Part shown: positions 27,102 to 35,202 of the stretch, piece by piece
Layout: each line of letters opens with the position of its first letter
Numbering within the stretch: position 1 is the stretch's first letter
Source: Azospirillum brasilense
GTDB taxonomy: Bacteria > Pseudomonadota > Alphaproteobacteria > Azospirillales > Azospirillaceae
Assembly: GCF_007827795.1 (NCBI RefSeq)
Contig: NZ_VITI01000003.1
Location: 218,090-282,089, forward strand
Reading direction: 5' to 3'
Length of the DNA: 64,000 nt
Translations under genes and position numbers: made by a program
The notes under the pieces: generated by a model
Database searches by the model: none
Told to the model about the DNA's origin: nothing
What the model saw: the letters and a program-made list of their open reading frames with translations, nothing else

Positions 27102-28055
27102 ATGCTCACTGCGCTTCACACCCGTTCCATCGCTGCGATGGCCGCCGCCGGCACCTTCCTGTCGAGCGGAGTTGGCTGGGCGCAGGGCGTCCCCGCAACC
27201 AACGGCGGCGCTCCCGCGGCACCGGCTTCCATGGCGGCTCCCACGGCAGCACCCATGGCGGCTCCTGCCGCCGACACGCTGGCGGCACCGCTGGCGGCAC
27301 CGGACGCCGCGGCTGGAGCGGCCGCCGGGCTGGAGCATGTGACCGCCGCGACGGCGACGCTGCCGCACGACCTGTCCCCCTGGGGCATGTTCATGGCGGC
27401 GAGCCCGGTGGTGCAGGCGGTGATGATCGGGCTGGCGCTGGCCTCGGTGGCGACCTGGACCATCTTCCTCGCCAAGTCGGTGGAGCTGTCGAAGGCCAAG
27501 CGCAAGGCGCGGGCCTCCCTGGCGGCGCTGGAGCAGGCGCGTTCGCTGACCCAGGCGGCCGAGAGCATCGGCTTCGAGAAGACCCCGGCCACCGCCTTCC
27601 TGCGCGCCGTGATCGCCGAGGCGCACCAGTCCGCCGACGCCCCCTCGCAGGAGGGTCTGAAGGAGCGCGCGGCGTCCCGCCTGGAGCGGATCGAGGCGGC
27701 GGAGGGGCGGCGCATGATGCGCGGCACCGGCATCCTCGCCAGCATCGGCTCCACGGCCCCCTTCGTCGGGCTGTTCGGCACGGTGTGGGGCATCATGGTC
27801 AGCTTCATCGGCATCGCCAAGTCGCAGACGACCAACCTCGCCGTGGTGGCGCCGGGCATCGCCGAAGCGCTGCTGGCGACGGCCATCGGCCTCGTCGCGG
27901 CCATTCCGGCGGTGGTCATCTACAACGGCTTCGCCCGCTCCATCGGCGGCTACCGCGCCCAGCTCGGCGACTCGTCGGCGGCGGTGCTGCGGCTGCTGAG
28001 CCGCGACATGGATCGCCGCGCCCTGCCGCGCACCGTGTCCAAGGCGGCGGAGTAA
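27102..28055 (+). CDS. exbB: TonB-system energising protein ExbB
   Basis: 317 aa MotA/TolQ/ExbB family. An N-terminal signal-like segment and Ala/Pro-rich periplasmic extension (about 1-95) precede TM1 (MIGLALASVATWTIFLAKSV). The conserved cytoplasmic loop and helices TM2-TM3 (LASIGSTAPFVGLFGTVWGI and EALLATAIGLVAAIPAVVIY) are the ExbB signature. With ExbD it forms the proton channel that powers TonB-dependent outer-membrane uptake. Start ATG 27102 gives the usual extended ExbB; in-frame GTG/ATG codons upstream overlap the Fur box. First gene of exbB-exbD-tonB, predicted iron-repressed. Confidence 0.92.
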   Translation: MLTALHTRSIAAMAAAGTFLSSGVGWAQGVPATNGGAPAAPASMAAPTAAPMAAPAADTLAAPLAAPDAAAGAAAGLEHVTAATATLPHDLSPWGMFMAASPVVQAVMIGLALASVATWTIFLAKSVELSKAKRKARASLAALEQARSLTQAAESIGFEKTPATAFLRAVIAEAHQSADAPSQEGLKERAASRLERIEAAEGRRMMRGTGILASIGSTAPFVGLFGTVWGIMVSFIGIAKSQTTNLAVVAPGIAEALLATAIGLVAAIPAVVIYNGFARSIGGYRAQLGDSSAAVLRLLSRDMDRRALPRTVSKAAE

Positions 28056-28059
28056 GGCC

Positions 28060-28482
28060 ATGGCGGCGCGTCTGGACGACGGCGACGATCTCACCGAGTC
28101 GCACGACATCAACGTCACGCCCTTCATCGACGTGATGCTCGTGTTGCTCATCATCTTCATGGTGGCGGCCCCGCTGGCGACGGTGGACGTGCCGGTGGAC
28201 CTGCCGGCCTCCACCGCCCAGCCGCAGCCGCGGCCTGACAAACCCCTGTTCCTGACCATCCAGGCGGACAAAAGCCTGTCGGTGGGCGACACGCCGGTGG
28301 AGCGGGAGTCCCTGGCGGCGGCGCTGGACGGGGTGACGAACGGCGACAAGGGCGCCCGCGTCTTCCTGCGCGCCGACCGCAGCGTGGACTACGGCGCGCT
28401 GACCGAGGTGATGAACGCGCTGCGCGCCGCCGGCTATCTGAAGATCGCCCTGGTCGGGCTGGAAGGCGCGGCCGCGAAATGA
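28060..28482 (+). CDS. exbD: TonB-system protein ExbD
   Basis: 140 aa. A short cytoplasmic N-terminus is followed by the single TM with the essential Asp (NVTPFIDVMLVLLIIFMVAA), then a periplasmic domain with QADKSLSVGDTPV and VFLRADRSVDYG. It is the ExbD/TolR family member of the proton-driven motor. It starts 4 bases after exbB and overlaps tonB by ATGA, so all three are one transcript. Confidence 0.94.
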   Translation: MAARLDDGDDLTESHDINVTPFIDVMLVLLIIFMVAAPLATVDVPVDLPASTAQPQPRPDKPLFLTIQADKSLSVGDTPVERESLAAALDGVTNGDKGARVFLRADRSVDYGALTEVMNALRAAGYLKIALVGLEGAAAK

Positions 28483-29324
28483 GCGTGGCGACCTTCGATC
28501 CCAACGACCTGCCGGACGGTGAGGAGCGCACGGCACCCACCCTGGCGCGCTGGGGCGGCAGTCTGGTGGTCGTGCTGGGCGCCCATGCCCTTCTGGCGCT
28601 CGCCGCGCTGTCCTGGCATGTCGCGATGGAGGAAGCTCCGGCCGCGCCGGCGGCGGTGATGCTCGACCTGCCGCCGATGCCGGAAACGCCGGCCGCGGAA
28701 CCGCCGCCGACATTGGAATCGATGCTCCCCGAACCGGAGCTGCCGCCCGAGCCGGTGATCGAGCCGGAACCGGAACCCGAGCCCATTCCCGAGATCGCCC
28801 CGGAGCCGCCCCCGCCCGTCCCGGCGGAGGTCGCCCTGCCGGAGCCGCCGCCCAAGCCGAAGCCCAAGCCCAAGGAAGAGCCCAAGCCGAAGCCCAAGGC
28901 CGAACCACCGAAGCCGCGCCCGCAGCCGCAGACGCCCCCGAAGCCGGTGACGGAAGCCCCGGCCAACGCCGCCCCCGCCGCCGCCCCGCCCGCGGGTGCC
29001 CCGGCGCCGGCGGCGCCGGTGGTGCGCAACAGCAACGCGCTGCCCACGTGGCACGGCGCCGTGCTCGGCCATCTGGAACGCTACAAGCGCTATCCCCGCA
29101 TCGCCCAGATGCGGCGCCAGCAGGGCGTTCCGCAGGTTCACATCACCCTCGACCGGCAGGGCCGGGTGCTGGCGGTTCGGCTGCACAAGGGCTCCGGCTT
29201 CGAGGCGCTGGACGAGGAAACGATCGCTCTGGTCGAACGCGCCTCCCCGCTCCCGGCCCCGCCGCCGGACGTGGCGCAGGACCGCATGGAGCTGGTGGTG
29301 CCGGTGCAGTATTTCCTGCGCTGA
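28479..29324 (+). CDS. tonB: Energy transducer TonB
   Basis: 281 aa. N-terminal TM anchor about residues 28-46 (SLVVVLGAHALLALAALSW, containing the TM His typical of TonB). A long Pro/Glu/Lys-rich periplasmic spacer (about 65-165) has repeated EPEP and KPKPK units. The C-terminal TonB domain (about 195-281) includes YPRIAQMRRQQG, VRLHKGSGFEALDEE and the terminal VPVQYFLR. It transfers proton-motive energy from ExbB/D to outer-membrane siderophore or cobalamin receptors; none are encoded in the window. Confidence 0.94.
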   Translation: MSVATFDPNDLPDGEERTAPTLARWGGSLVVVLGAHALLALAALSWHVAMEEAPAAPAAVMLDLPPMPETPAAEPPPTLESMLPEPELPPEPVIEPEPEPEPIPEIAPEPPPPVPAEVALPEPPPKPKPKPKEEPKPKPKAEPPKPRPQPQTPPKPVTEAPANAAPAAAPPAGAPAPAAPVVRNSNALPTWHGAVLGHLERYKRYPRIAQMRRQQGVPQVHITLDRQGRVLAVRLHKGSGFEALDEETIALVERASPLPAPPPDVAQDRMELVVPVQYFLR

Positions 29325-29332
29325 ACCGGCGC

Positions 29333-29353
29333 ACGCTTCGACCGCTCAAGCGT
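29333..29353. terminator. Short hairpin between convergent tonB and FixJ-like gene
   Basis: ACGCTT (29333-29338) pairs with AAGCGT (29348-29353) around a 9-base loop, 8 bases after the tonB stop. No clear U-run; possibly a shared bidirectional terminator. Confidence 0.35.
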
Positions 29354-29371
29354 CGGAGCGATGGATGCGCA

Positions 29372-29998
29372 TCACGGTGTGTGCATCCAGAGGCGCATGA
29401 GTTCCGGGACCGTGCGGATGTCGAGTTTGCTGAGAATGTTCGCCCGGTGCGTCTCCACCGTGCGGACGCCGATCCCGAGGCGGATCGCGATGGCCTTGTT
29501 GGCGCAGCCCTCCACCATCAGCGCCGCGACATCCCGTTCGCGGGGGCTGAGAAGGGCCAGCTTCGCCAGGGCGGACTCCGCGGCGGAGCGGTCCCGGCGC
29601 TGGTGGGCGTCGCGCTGCAAGGCCTCGTGGATGCGGCGCAGGAAAACACCGTCGTCGAATGGCTTTTCCAGGAAATCGACGGCTCCGGACCGGAAGGCGG
29701 TGACGGCGGAACTCACCTCGCCATGGGCGGTGATGATGATGACCGGCAGGCCGCAGCCGCGCCGGGACAGTTCCTCCTGAAGCTCCAGCCCGTCCATGAA
29801 GGGCATGCGGAGGTCGGCCACCACGCAACCCGGCTGCTCCGGGCTGTAGCGGTGCAGGAATTCCAGCGCGTTGACGAAAGTGCGCACGGACAGGCCGGCC
29901 ACTTCGACGAGGACGGAAAGCGCGTCACGGACCGCCTCGTCATCGTCGATGATGAAGACGGTCGGTTCGCCGGTGAGGGATCTATCGGTCTGGGTCAT
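29372..29998 (-). CDS. FixJ/LuxR-type two-component response regulator
   Basis: 208 aa. Receiver domain 12-125 with IIDDDEAVR, phospho-acceptor Asp62 (VVADLRMPFMDG), the ITAHGE switch segment and Lys in FLEKPFDD. C-terminal LuxR HTH (about 145-205) with LLSPRERDVAALMVEG and ANKAIAIRLGIGVRTVETH. Start ATG 29998 overlaps the kinase gene by 17 bases, so they form a cotranscribed pair. The architecture is FixJ/TtrR/TodT-like; target genes cannot be deduced. Confidence 0.9.
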   Translation of the reverse strand: MTQTDRSLTGEPTVFIIDDDEAVRDALSVLVEVAGLSVRTFVNALEFLHRYSPEQPGCVVADLRMPFMDGLELQEELSRRGCGLPVIIITAHGEVSSAVTAFRSGAVDFLEKPFDDGVFLRRIHEALQRDAHQRRDRSAAESALAKLALLSPRERDVAALMVEGCANKAIAIRLGIGVRTVETHRANILSKLDIRTVPELMRLWMHTP

Positions 29999-31640
29999 GG
30001 GACGGCCGGGTGTCTGGACGGGCTGCGGGCAGAAAGACCTGGAACACGGAACCGGTCGCACCGGTGCGCCCGAGCGACAGCCGGCCGCCATGGCTTTCGA
30101 CAATCGAGCGGCAAATGGGCAAGCCGAGCCCCATGCCCGCCGGCTTCGTGGTGGCGAACGGCGAGTACAGATGGTCGACCATGCCCGCCGACACGCCGGG
30201 GCCGCTGTCCTCAACCTCGAAGGTCAGGCCGTCCGGCGACGCGGCCCGGACACGCAGGACGACCTCGCGCACCGGGCTGTCGGCCGCAGCGATGGCCTCG
30301 ATGCTGTTGTGCACGAGGTTGAGGAGAACCTGCTCGATCTGGATGCGGTCGCACAGCACGAGGGGAAGCGGCTCCGCCATGTCCACCCGAAGCTGAACCC
30401 GGTTGTAGGCCGCGTCCCCCCGCACCAGCGTCAGCGTCTCGCGCAGGATTTCGCTGGCCGATTCCGGCGCCAGCTGTAGCGACCCCTTGCTCAGGAAGGT
30501 GCGCAGCCCGCGAATGACCTCGCCCGCGCGTTCCGCCTGGATCACCGCCTTGTCGATGAGGTCGTGGGCGCGCGGCGGCGTGTCGTCGCCTTCCAGCAGG
30601 CGCTGGGCGGCGCGCGCGTAGCTGATGGCGGCCAGCAACGGCTGATTCAGCTCGTGGGCCAGGGCGGACGCCATCTCCCCCGTCACCGTGAGGCGGGAGA
30701 GATGGGCCAACTCGGTCTGGTGTTCGCGCAGCCGGACCTCGATCTCGCGCCGCTCGCTGACCAGGGCGCCGAGGAACAGGGCCGTGATGGCCAGGGCGAG
30801 CATCAGCGTCTGATGATAGACCACCGCGCCCAGGGGAAGGCCGATCGCCTGCAACCCGGCGATCAGCCCGCTCTGAATGGCCAGGGCCGCCAGCACCGCG
30901 CCCGGCAGGCCATGCGACACCGCCACCCAGACAAGGGGCAGGAACAGGACGTAGAACAGGTTGAACTGACCGTCGCCGATGGGCAGGAAGACCAGCAGCA
31001 GGGCCGCGGCGATGGCGGCCGTCTGAGCGGCGGTGGGGGTCTTCGGCACGCTCCAGGCGGGCGTCTTGTCCGGCCGGTGCAGAAGGAGGACGAAGGGCGT
31101 GACCACGGCGATTCCGATGGCGTCTCCCAGCCAGTATTGGAACGCCAGCGTCGGCAGGTCGGCCGCGGGCAAGGCCCCGTCCAGGACGAACACGCCGACG
31201 AAGACGGGCGCCACGACGGCGGCGCTCAGGAAGGTGACGCCGACCAGCCAGCCGACATCGCGCACCCGGTTCAACGCCAGACCGATCGCCACCCGGTGGC
31301 GCAGGACATGGGCGGCGACCCCGTACCCGGCGACGATGGCGAGGTTCGAGAGCAGCAGCGAGGAGACCGAGGCCGGATGCCCCCGCACCACCAGATCGGC
31401 CAGGATCAGCGTGGCGTAGACCATCGGCAGGCCGCGCGCGCCGGTCCACAGCAGGAGGGCCATGTAGAGCCCCGCCGGCGGGTTCCACGGCGTGATGTTG
31501 AGGCTCGGGCGCGGGTGGATGAAGGTCAGCCAGTCGATGGGCAGATAGGCCGCCAGGAAGGCGAGCGACAGCAGGACCATGTCCCGGCCGGTCAGGATGG
31601 TCGGCGCTCCCGTCGCACGGCTGGCGGGCGGAAAAGGCAT
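29982..31640 (-). CDS. MASE1-domain sensor histidine kinase
   Basis: About 552 aa from ATG 31640 (a GTG 8 codons upstream is also possible). The N-terminal MASE1 membrane sensor (about 20-300) has eight or so helices with NITPWNPPAGLYMALLLW and YWLGDAIGIAVVTPFVLLL. HisKA follows with ALAHELNQPLLAAISYAR (phospho-His in the LAHELNQPL box, as in FixL-type kinases), then HATPase_c with NLVHNSIEAI, DSGPGVS and TTKPAGMGLGLPICRSIVE. It phosphorylates the coupled FixJ-like regulator. The signal sensed by MASE1 is unknown. A triplicated 15-bp repeat lies just upstream of the gene. Confidence 0.9.
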   Translation of the reverse strand: MPFPPASRATGAPTILTGRDMVLLSLAFLAAYLPIDWLTFIHPRPSLNITPWNPPAGLYMALLLWTGARGLPMVYATLILADLVVRGHPASVSSLLLSNLAIVAGYGVAAHVLRHRVAIGLALNRVRDVGWLVGVTFLSAAVVAPVFVGVFVLDGALPAADLPTLAFQYWLGDAIGIAVVTPFVLLLHRPDKTPAWSVPKTPTAAQTAAIAAALLLVFLPIGDGQFNLFYVLFLPLVWVAVSHGLPGAVLAALAIQSGLIAGLQAIGLPLGAVVYHQTLMLALAITALFLGALVSERREIEVRLREHQTELAHLSRLTVTGEMASALAHELNQPLLAAISYARAAQRLLEGDDTPPRAHDLIDKAVIQAERAGEVIRGLRTFLSKGSLQLAPESASEILRETLTLVRGDAAYNRVQLRVDMAEPLPLVLCDRIQIEQVLLNLVHNSIEAIAAADSPVREVVLRVRAASPDGLTFEVEDSGPGVSAGMVDHLYSPFATTKPAGMGLGLPICRSIVESHGGRLSLGRTGATGSVFQVFLPAARPDTRPSHDPDR

Positions 31641-31719
31641 CTCAAGGCGTTCTTTCGGCTGCACGGGCGGAACGGCACGGGTGGACGAGGCAGGGACTAT
31701 ACGTCCACCCGGCGCGTTC

Positions 31720-31764
31720 GCCTATGCGATGGGCGCCTATGCGATGGGCGCCTATGCGATGGGC
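31720..31764. repeat. Three perfect tandem copies of a 15-bp unit
   Basis: GCCTATGCGATGGGC is repeated exactly at 31720-31734, 31735-31749 and 31750-31764. It lies in the non-coding gap between gdhA and the MASE1 kinase, 80-124 bases upstream of the kinase start. It could be a slippage-prone microsatellite or an array of regulator sites. Confidence 0.9.
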
Positions 31765-31784
31765 GGGAGCCCGGCGGACTCCCG
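31764..31784 (-). terminator. Hairpin after the glutamate dehydrogenase gene
   Basis: CGGGAG (31764-31769) pairs with CTCCCG (31779-31784) around 9 bases, 19 bases past the dehydrogenase stop on the minus strand. No strong U-run. Confidence 0.4.
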
Positions 31785-31802
31785 TCCCCGCGACGCAAGG
31801 GA

Positions 31803-33062
31803 TCAGCCGACGAAGAACGGCTGCGTTCCATGCGCGGCGATGGCCTTCGACAGCCGTTCCAGCGCGTGCGCATAGGCCGCCGTGCGCATCGGGATGTCCT
31901 TGGCCGTGCCCATGTCCCAGACCCGGCGACCCTCGGTCTCCATGATCACGCGAAGGCGCTCGTGAATCTCGTCGAGGCCCCAATAGTAGCCCTGGCGGTT
32001 CTGCACCCACTCGAAGTAGGACACCGTCACGCCGCCGGCGTTCGCCAGGATGTCGGGCAGGACGATGACACCGGCCTCGTTCAGGATGCGGTCGGCGTCC
32101 GGCGTGATCGGGCCGTTGGCGAGTTCCAGGACGACCCGTGCCTTGATGAGCCCGGCGTTGCCCCTGTGGATCTGATCCTCCAGCGCCGCGGGGACCAGGA
32201 TCTCGCACGCGGTGCCCAGCAGCTCGTCGCCGGTCACCGCGCGGGCGCCGTTCTCGGTGTAGGCGGTCACCGAACCGCCGCGCTCCTTGGCCGTCTGCAC
32301 GGCCTGCGGGTCCAGCCCCTCCTCGCAGACGATGGCGCCGCGGGAATCGGACAGGCCGACGATGCGGTAGCCGTCCGCGTGCAGCAGGCGGGCGATGTGG
32401 AAGCCGGCGTTGCCGTAACCCTGGATCACCACCCGGCGGGCCGATCCGGACAGGCGAAGATCCTCTTCCAGATGCTTGATCAGGTAATAGCCGCCGCGCG
32501 CGGTCGCGTCGTCGCGCCCGAGCGAACCGCCGAGCGGCAGCGGCTTGCCGGTGATGACCGCCGGGCTCGGCTGGCGGACGATGGAGCTGTACTCGTCAGC
32601 CATCCACCCCATGATCATGGAGTTGGTGTAGACGTCCGGCGCCGGGATGTCGCGGTCGGGTCCGATCATGCCGGCGAAGGCCTGGACATAGGCCCGCGAC
32701 AGACGCTCCAGCTCCGACTTGGACAGGCTGTGCGGATCGACCTTCACCGCGCCCTTGCCGCCGCCGTAGGGCAGGTTCATCACCGCGCACTTGAAGGTCA
32801 TCCAGAAGGCCAGCGTGGTCACCTCCTCCACGTTGGAACTCGGGTGGAAGCGGATGCCGCCCTTGGTCGGGCCGCGGGTGTCGTCGTAGCGGCACCGCCA
32901 CGCCGGGAAGGAGCGCCGCGATCCGTCGTCCATGCGCACGGACAGGCGGACGCTCAGGGTCTCCTTGGCGTATTTCAGTTTCTCAAGAACCTCGGAATCC
33001 ACCTCAACGTGCTTGGCGGCTTCATCCAGGCGGCTCAGCGCCCCCGAAAGCAGATCGTCCAT
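31803..33062 (-). CDS. gdhA: Glu/Leu/Phe/Val family dehydrogenase, probable glutamate dehydrogenase
   Basis: 419 aa. The N-terminal dimerisation domain contains RGPTKGGIRFHP and the catalytic-site segment NLPYGGGKGAVKVDP (substrate and catalytic lysines), followed by DIPAPDVYTNSMIMGWM. The C-terminal Rossmann domain starts with VVIQGYGNAGFHIARLL. It interconverts glutamate and 2-oxoglutarate plus ammonia. Length and motifs match the hexameric NAD-type subfamily, so a catabolic role is likely, though cofactor cannot be fixed by eye. Its promoter lies in the gap with two identical palindromes, shared with the divergent Rnk-like gene. Confidence 0.92.
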   Translation of the reverse strand: MDDLLSGALSRLDEAAKHVEVDSEVLEKLKYAKETLSVRLSVRMDDGSRRSFPAWRCRYDDTRGPTKGGIRFHPSSNVEEVTTLAFWMTFKCAVMNLPYGGGKGAVKVDPHSLSKSELERLSRAYVQAFAGMIGPDRDIPAPDVYTNSMIMGWMADEYSSIVRQPSPAVITGKPLPLGGSLGRDDATARGGYYLIKHLEEDLRLSGSARRVVIQGYGNAGFHIARLLHADGYRIVGLSDSRGAIVCEEGLDPQAVQTAKERGGSVTAYTENGARAVTGDELLGTACEILVPAALEDQIHRGNAGLIKARVVLELANGPITPDADRILNEAGVIVLPDILANAGGVTVSYFEWVQNRQGYYWGLDEIHERLRVIMETEGRRVWDMGTAKDIPMRTAAYAHALERLSKAIAAHGTQPFFVG

Positions 33063-33189
33063 TCCTTTTCCCCATGGTTTCGGTCAGGCGCACCGAAGGT
33101 TGGCCGCATCTCCCTCCTGGAAGGTTCTGCTCACTTCCCCTAAGGCATATGACGGCCTTTTCTACTGGGGAATAACCCGGATCAAAATA

Positions 33190-33205
33190 TCCGTATTACT
33201 ACGGA
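33190..33205. promoter_or_regulatory. Palindromic operator TCCGTA-N4-TACGGA, copy 1
   Basis: Perfect 6-base arms (33190-33195 and 33200-33205) with TTAC between. It lies 128 bases upstream of the gdhA start. An identical-arm copy occurs 77 bases away at 33267. The regulator is unknown. Confidence 0.65.
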
Positions 33206-33266
33206 AATCTCATAACATACTGCAAAACAACAATAAATTTTTTACAGACCGAACTGCGGCTTGCGC

Positions 33267-33282
33267 TCCGTAATCATACGGA
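33267..33282. promoter_or_regulatory. Palindromic operator TCCGTA-N4-TACGGA, copy 2
   Basis: Perfect 6-base arms (33267-33272 and 33277-33282) with ATCA between. It lies 76 bases before the Rnk-like start. The two copies have the same orientation-independent arms and are about seven helical turns apart, which suits a looping or cooperative regulator. Confidence 0.65.
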
Positions 33283-33357
33283 TGGCCGCGGACAATGCCC
33301 GTGGGCGAGAGTTCATCCGGGATTGAACACAGTCGCCGCGCAGTCGAGGACGCACCG

Positions 33358-33750
33358 ATGACCGAGGGAACCGACCGGCCGCTGATCTGGATCGGACGCA
33401 TGGATTACGGCCGCCTGCTGCGGGCCATGGACCGGCTGGCCGTGCAGGCCCCGGAGGTCTCGGCGTTCCTGTCGCGGGAGTTGGAGCGTGCGATCGTCCG
33501 CCCGGAAAGCGACCTCCCCCGAACGATCGTGCGCATGGGCAGCCGGGTGCTGTTCCGCCGCGACGACGGCATGCCGCCCGAATGGGGTGAACTGGTCTAC
33601 CCAGACCAATCGCCCAAGGACGACCAGATCACCGTCGCCTCGCCGCTCGGGGTGGCCTTGCTCGGCCTCCGGGAAGGGGCTCACATGCCGTACAGCGACG
33701 CGGACGGCATCACGCGGCGGCTGATGATCGAGCGCATTCTCCCGGTCTGA
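33358..33750 (+). CDS. Rnk/GreA-C-terminal-domain transcription elongation factor-like protein
   Basis: 130 aa. The N-terminal short helical part (DYGRLLRAMDRLAVQAPEVS) and the C-terminal GreA/GreB FKBP-like domain (VRMGSRVLFRRDDG, TVASPLGVALLGLREGAHM) match Rnk, the nucleoside-diphosphate-kinase regulator family that lacks the Gre coiled coil and competes at the RNA polymerase secondary channel. Start ATG 33358 has GAGGA 8-9 bases upstream. It is divergent from gdhA across a 295-base AT-rich gap with a duplicated palindrome, so nitrogen or carbon control is plausible. Confidence 0.82.
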   Translation: MTEGTDRPLIWIGRMDYGRLLRAMDRLAVQAPEVSAFLSRELERAIVRPESDLPRTIVRMGSRVLFRRDDGMPPEWGELVYPDQSPKDDQITVASPLGVALLGLREGAHMPYSDADGITRRLMIERILPV

Positions 33751-33792
33751 GCCACCTCCCCGAGAGCGGACCCGCTTCGCTCTCCATTTGCA

Positions 33793-33811
33793 AATGCGAA
33801 TGAATCGCATT
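33793..33811. promoter_or_regulatory. Fur-like iron box, perfect 19-bp dyad
   Basis: AATGCGA (33793-33799) and TCGCATT (33805-33811) flank ATGAA; the core TGCGAATGAATCGCA fits the alphaproteobacterial Fur/Irr pattern. It lies about 90 bases before the DUF2325 gene and resembles the exbB box. Confidence 0.65.
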
Positions 33812-33900
33812 ATTGTTGGGGCATGTTCCGCTCCATGGCCCCGCTTGGCTCCGGACGGAACCGGAGACCCAACAGCCGAAACCAATCGGGGGCGGAGACG

Positions 33901-35100
33901 ATGTGTGAGCGTTGTCGGAAGACCGTGCCATCTTGCGTGCTGGGACAGGCCAAGCGCCGGAAGCTGTGGACGATTCCCACGGAGTATCATTGCTCGATCG
34001 TGGGCACCTGCCTGTCGTCGGAGGACGTGGCGTGGCTGTGCCGGCGGTTGAAGCTGGTGCCCACGGCAGACGCCCGCCCCTACGACATCCACCGCTATTT
34101 CGTGGAAAAGGCCGCGGAGGACGGGCCGGAAGCCCGGCTGATGCACAAGCGCCTGGACGAGACCTTCGCCGTCGCGGTGAAGCGCTTCGCCCGCGAGACG
34201 ACCGAAGAGGGCTGGATGGCGCTGTGGACCGCCGCTGTGGCCTCGGGCGACGTGGCCGCCGCCTACTGGGGCGTGCTGAGCCACGGCGCCATGCCCGACG
34301 CGGTGCGGGTGCGCGCCTTCGCCGACGTGCACATGCTCTCGCACATCATGGGTGGCGAGAACCGGCGCCAGTTGCGGGAGAACCGTGATCTGGCCCGGCG
34401 CTGCGAGGAGCTGACGGCCCGGCTGACGAAGCAGGAGCGCGCCGCCGCCGAGCGCCTCGCTGAGAAGGACGCCCGCGTCCGGGAGCTGGAGACCCAGCTC
34501 GCCACCCAGCGTGCCACACCCGTGGTTGCCGAAACGCCCAATGCCCCGAAAGCCCCGTCCGGACGCGCACCGGGCCAGGCGCGTCTGCTGCGCACCATGG
34601 ACGCCCTGCACCGCCGCGTCGCCAGCGAGCGCATGCGCGCCCGCCACGCGGAGGCCGAGGTGGAACGGCTGCGCCGCCTGCTCGACCCACCGACCATGCA
34701 AAACCACCGCCGCGCCGCCGCCTCCAACACCGCCCCCGACACCGCCAACACCGTGGCCCCCACCGACCTCGGAGGGCGGGCCATCCTCTATGTGGGGGGG
34801 CGGACCAAGAGTCTGCCCCACCTGCGGGCGGCGGTGGAGACGCGCAACGGCTGCCTGCTGCACCATGACGGCGGATTCGAGCAGACCACCCGCTGCCTGG
34901 AAGGGCTGGTGGAACGCGCCGACGTGGTGGTCTGTCCCATCGATTGCGTCAGCCACGATGCCTGTCTGCGGGTGAAGGGTCTGTGCCGCCGCATGGGCAA
35001 ACCCTTCGTTCCGATGCGGAGCGCCGGGGCAACCAGTTTCGCCCGCATCCTGCACAGCTTCGGCCATGACGGCACCGGGGAGGAAGCCGCCCATCATTGA
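33901..35100 (+). CDS. DUF2325 domain protein with coiled coil
   Basis: About 399 aa from ATG 33901 (GGCGGAGA just upstream). The N-terminal domain (1-150) starts with MCERCRK and contains several Cys (C2, C5, C12), possibly a metal site. A charged coiled-coil (about 155-270; NRRQLRENRDLARRCEEL and similar) follows. The C-terminal DUF2325 domain (about 295-385) has ILYVGGRTKSLPHLRAAVE, VVVCPIDCVSHDACLRVKG and CRRMGKPFVPM. The role of DUF2325 is not established. The Fur-like box upstream suggests iron-responsive expression, and the Cys-rich ends fit a metal link (inference). Confidence 0.8.
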   Translation: MCERCRKTVPSCVLGQAKRRKLWTIPTEYHCSIVGTCLSSEDVAWLCRRLKLVPTADARPYDIHRYFVEKAAEDGPEARLMHKRLDETFAVAVKRFARETTEEGWMALWTAAVASGDVAAAYWGVLSHGAMPDAVRVRAFADVHMLSHIMGGENRRQLRENRDLARRCEELTARLTKQERAAAERLAEKDARVRELETQLATQRATPVVAETPNAPKAPSGRAPGQARLLRTMDALHRRVASERMRARHAEAEVERLRRLLDPPTMQNHRRAAASNTAPDTANTVAPTDLGGRAILYVGGRTKSLPHLRAAVETRNGCLLHHDGGFEQTTRCLEGLVERADVVVCPIDCVSHDACLRVKGLCRRMGKPFVPMRSAGATSFARILHSFGHDGTGEEAAHH

Positions 35101-35122
35101 AAGCCCGATTTGGACGTGTGGC

Positions 35123-35147
35123 TTCCCTCAAGAGGATGAAGAGGGAA
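35123..35147. terminator. Hairpin between convergent genes
   Basis: TTCCCTC (35123-35129) pairs with GAGGGAA (35141-35147) around 11 bases, 22 bases after the DUF2325 stop. It may act as a terminator for this gene and the convergent hypothetical. Confidence 0.4.
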
Positions 35148-35202
35148 AGCGCTCAGGCTGTTGGATCGGACCGTTGCGCCCCGGCGGCTCTCCACCCGCG
35201 CG

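Noticed and set aside
31681..31708. Hairpin GTGGACG/CGTCCAC upstream of the MASE1 kinase
   Set aside because: 7-bp arms with a 14-base loop in GC-rich DNA are expected by chance; no position-specific support.
30564..33143. 859-codon plus-strand open frame opposite the MASE1 kinase and gdhA
   Set aside because: Both minus-strand genes are clear; the plus frame translates to repeats of R/G/Q/H without motifs.
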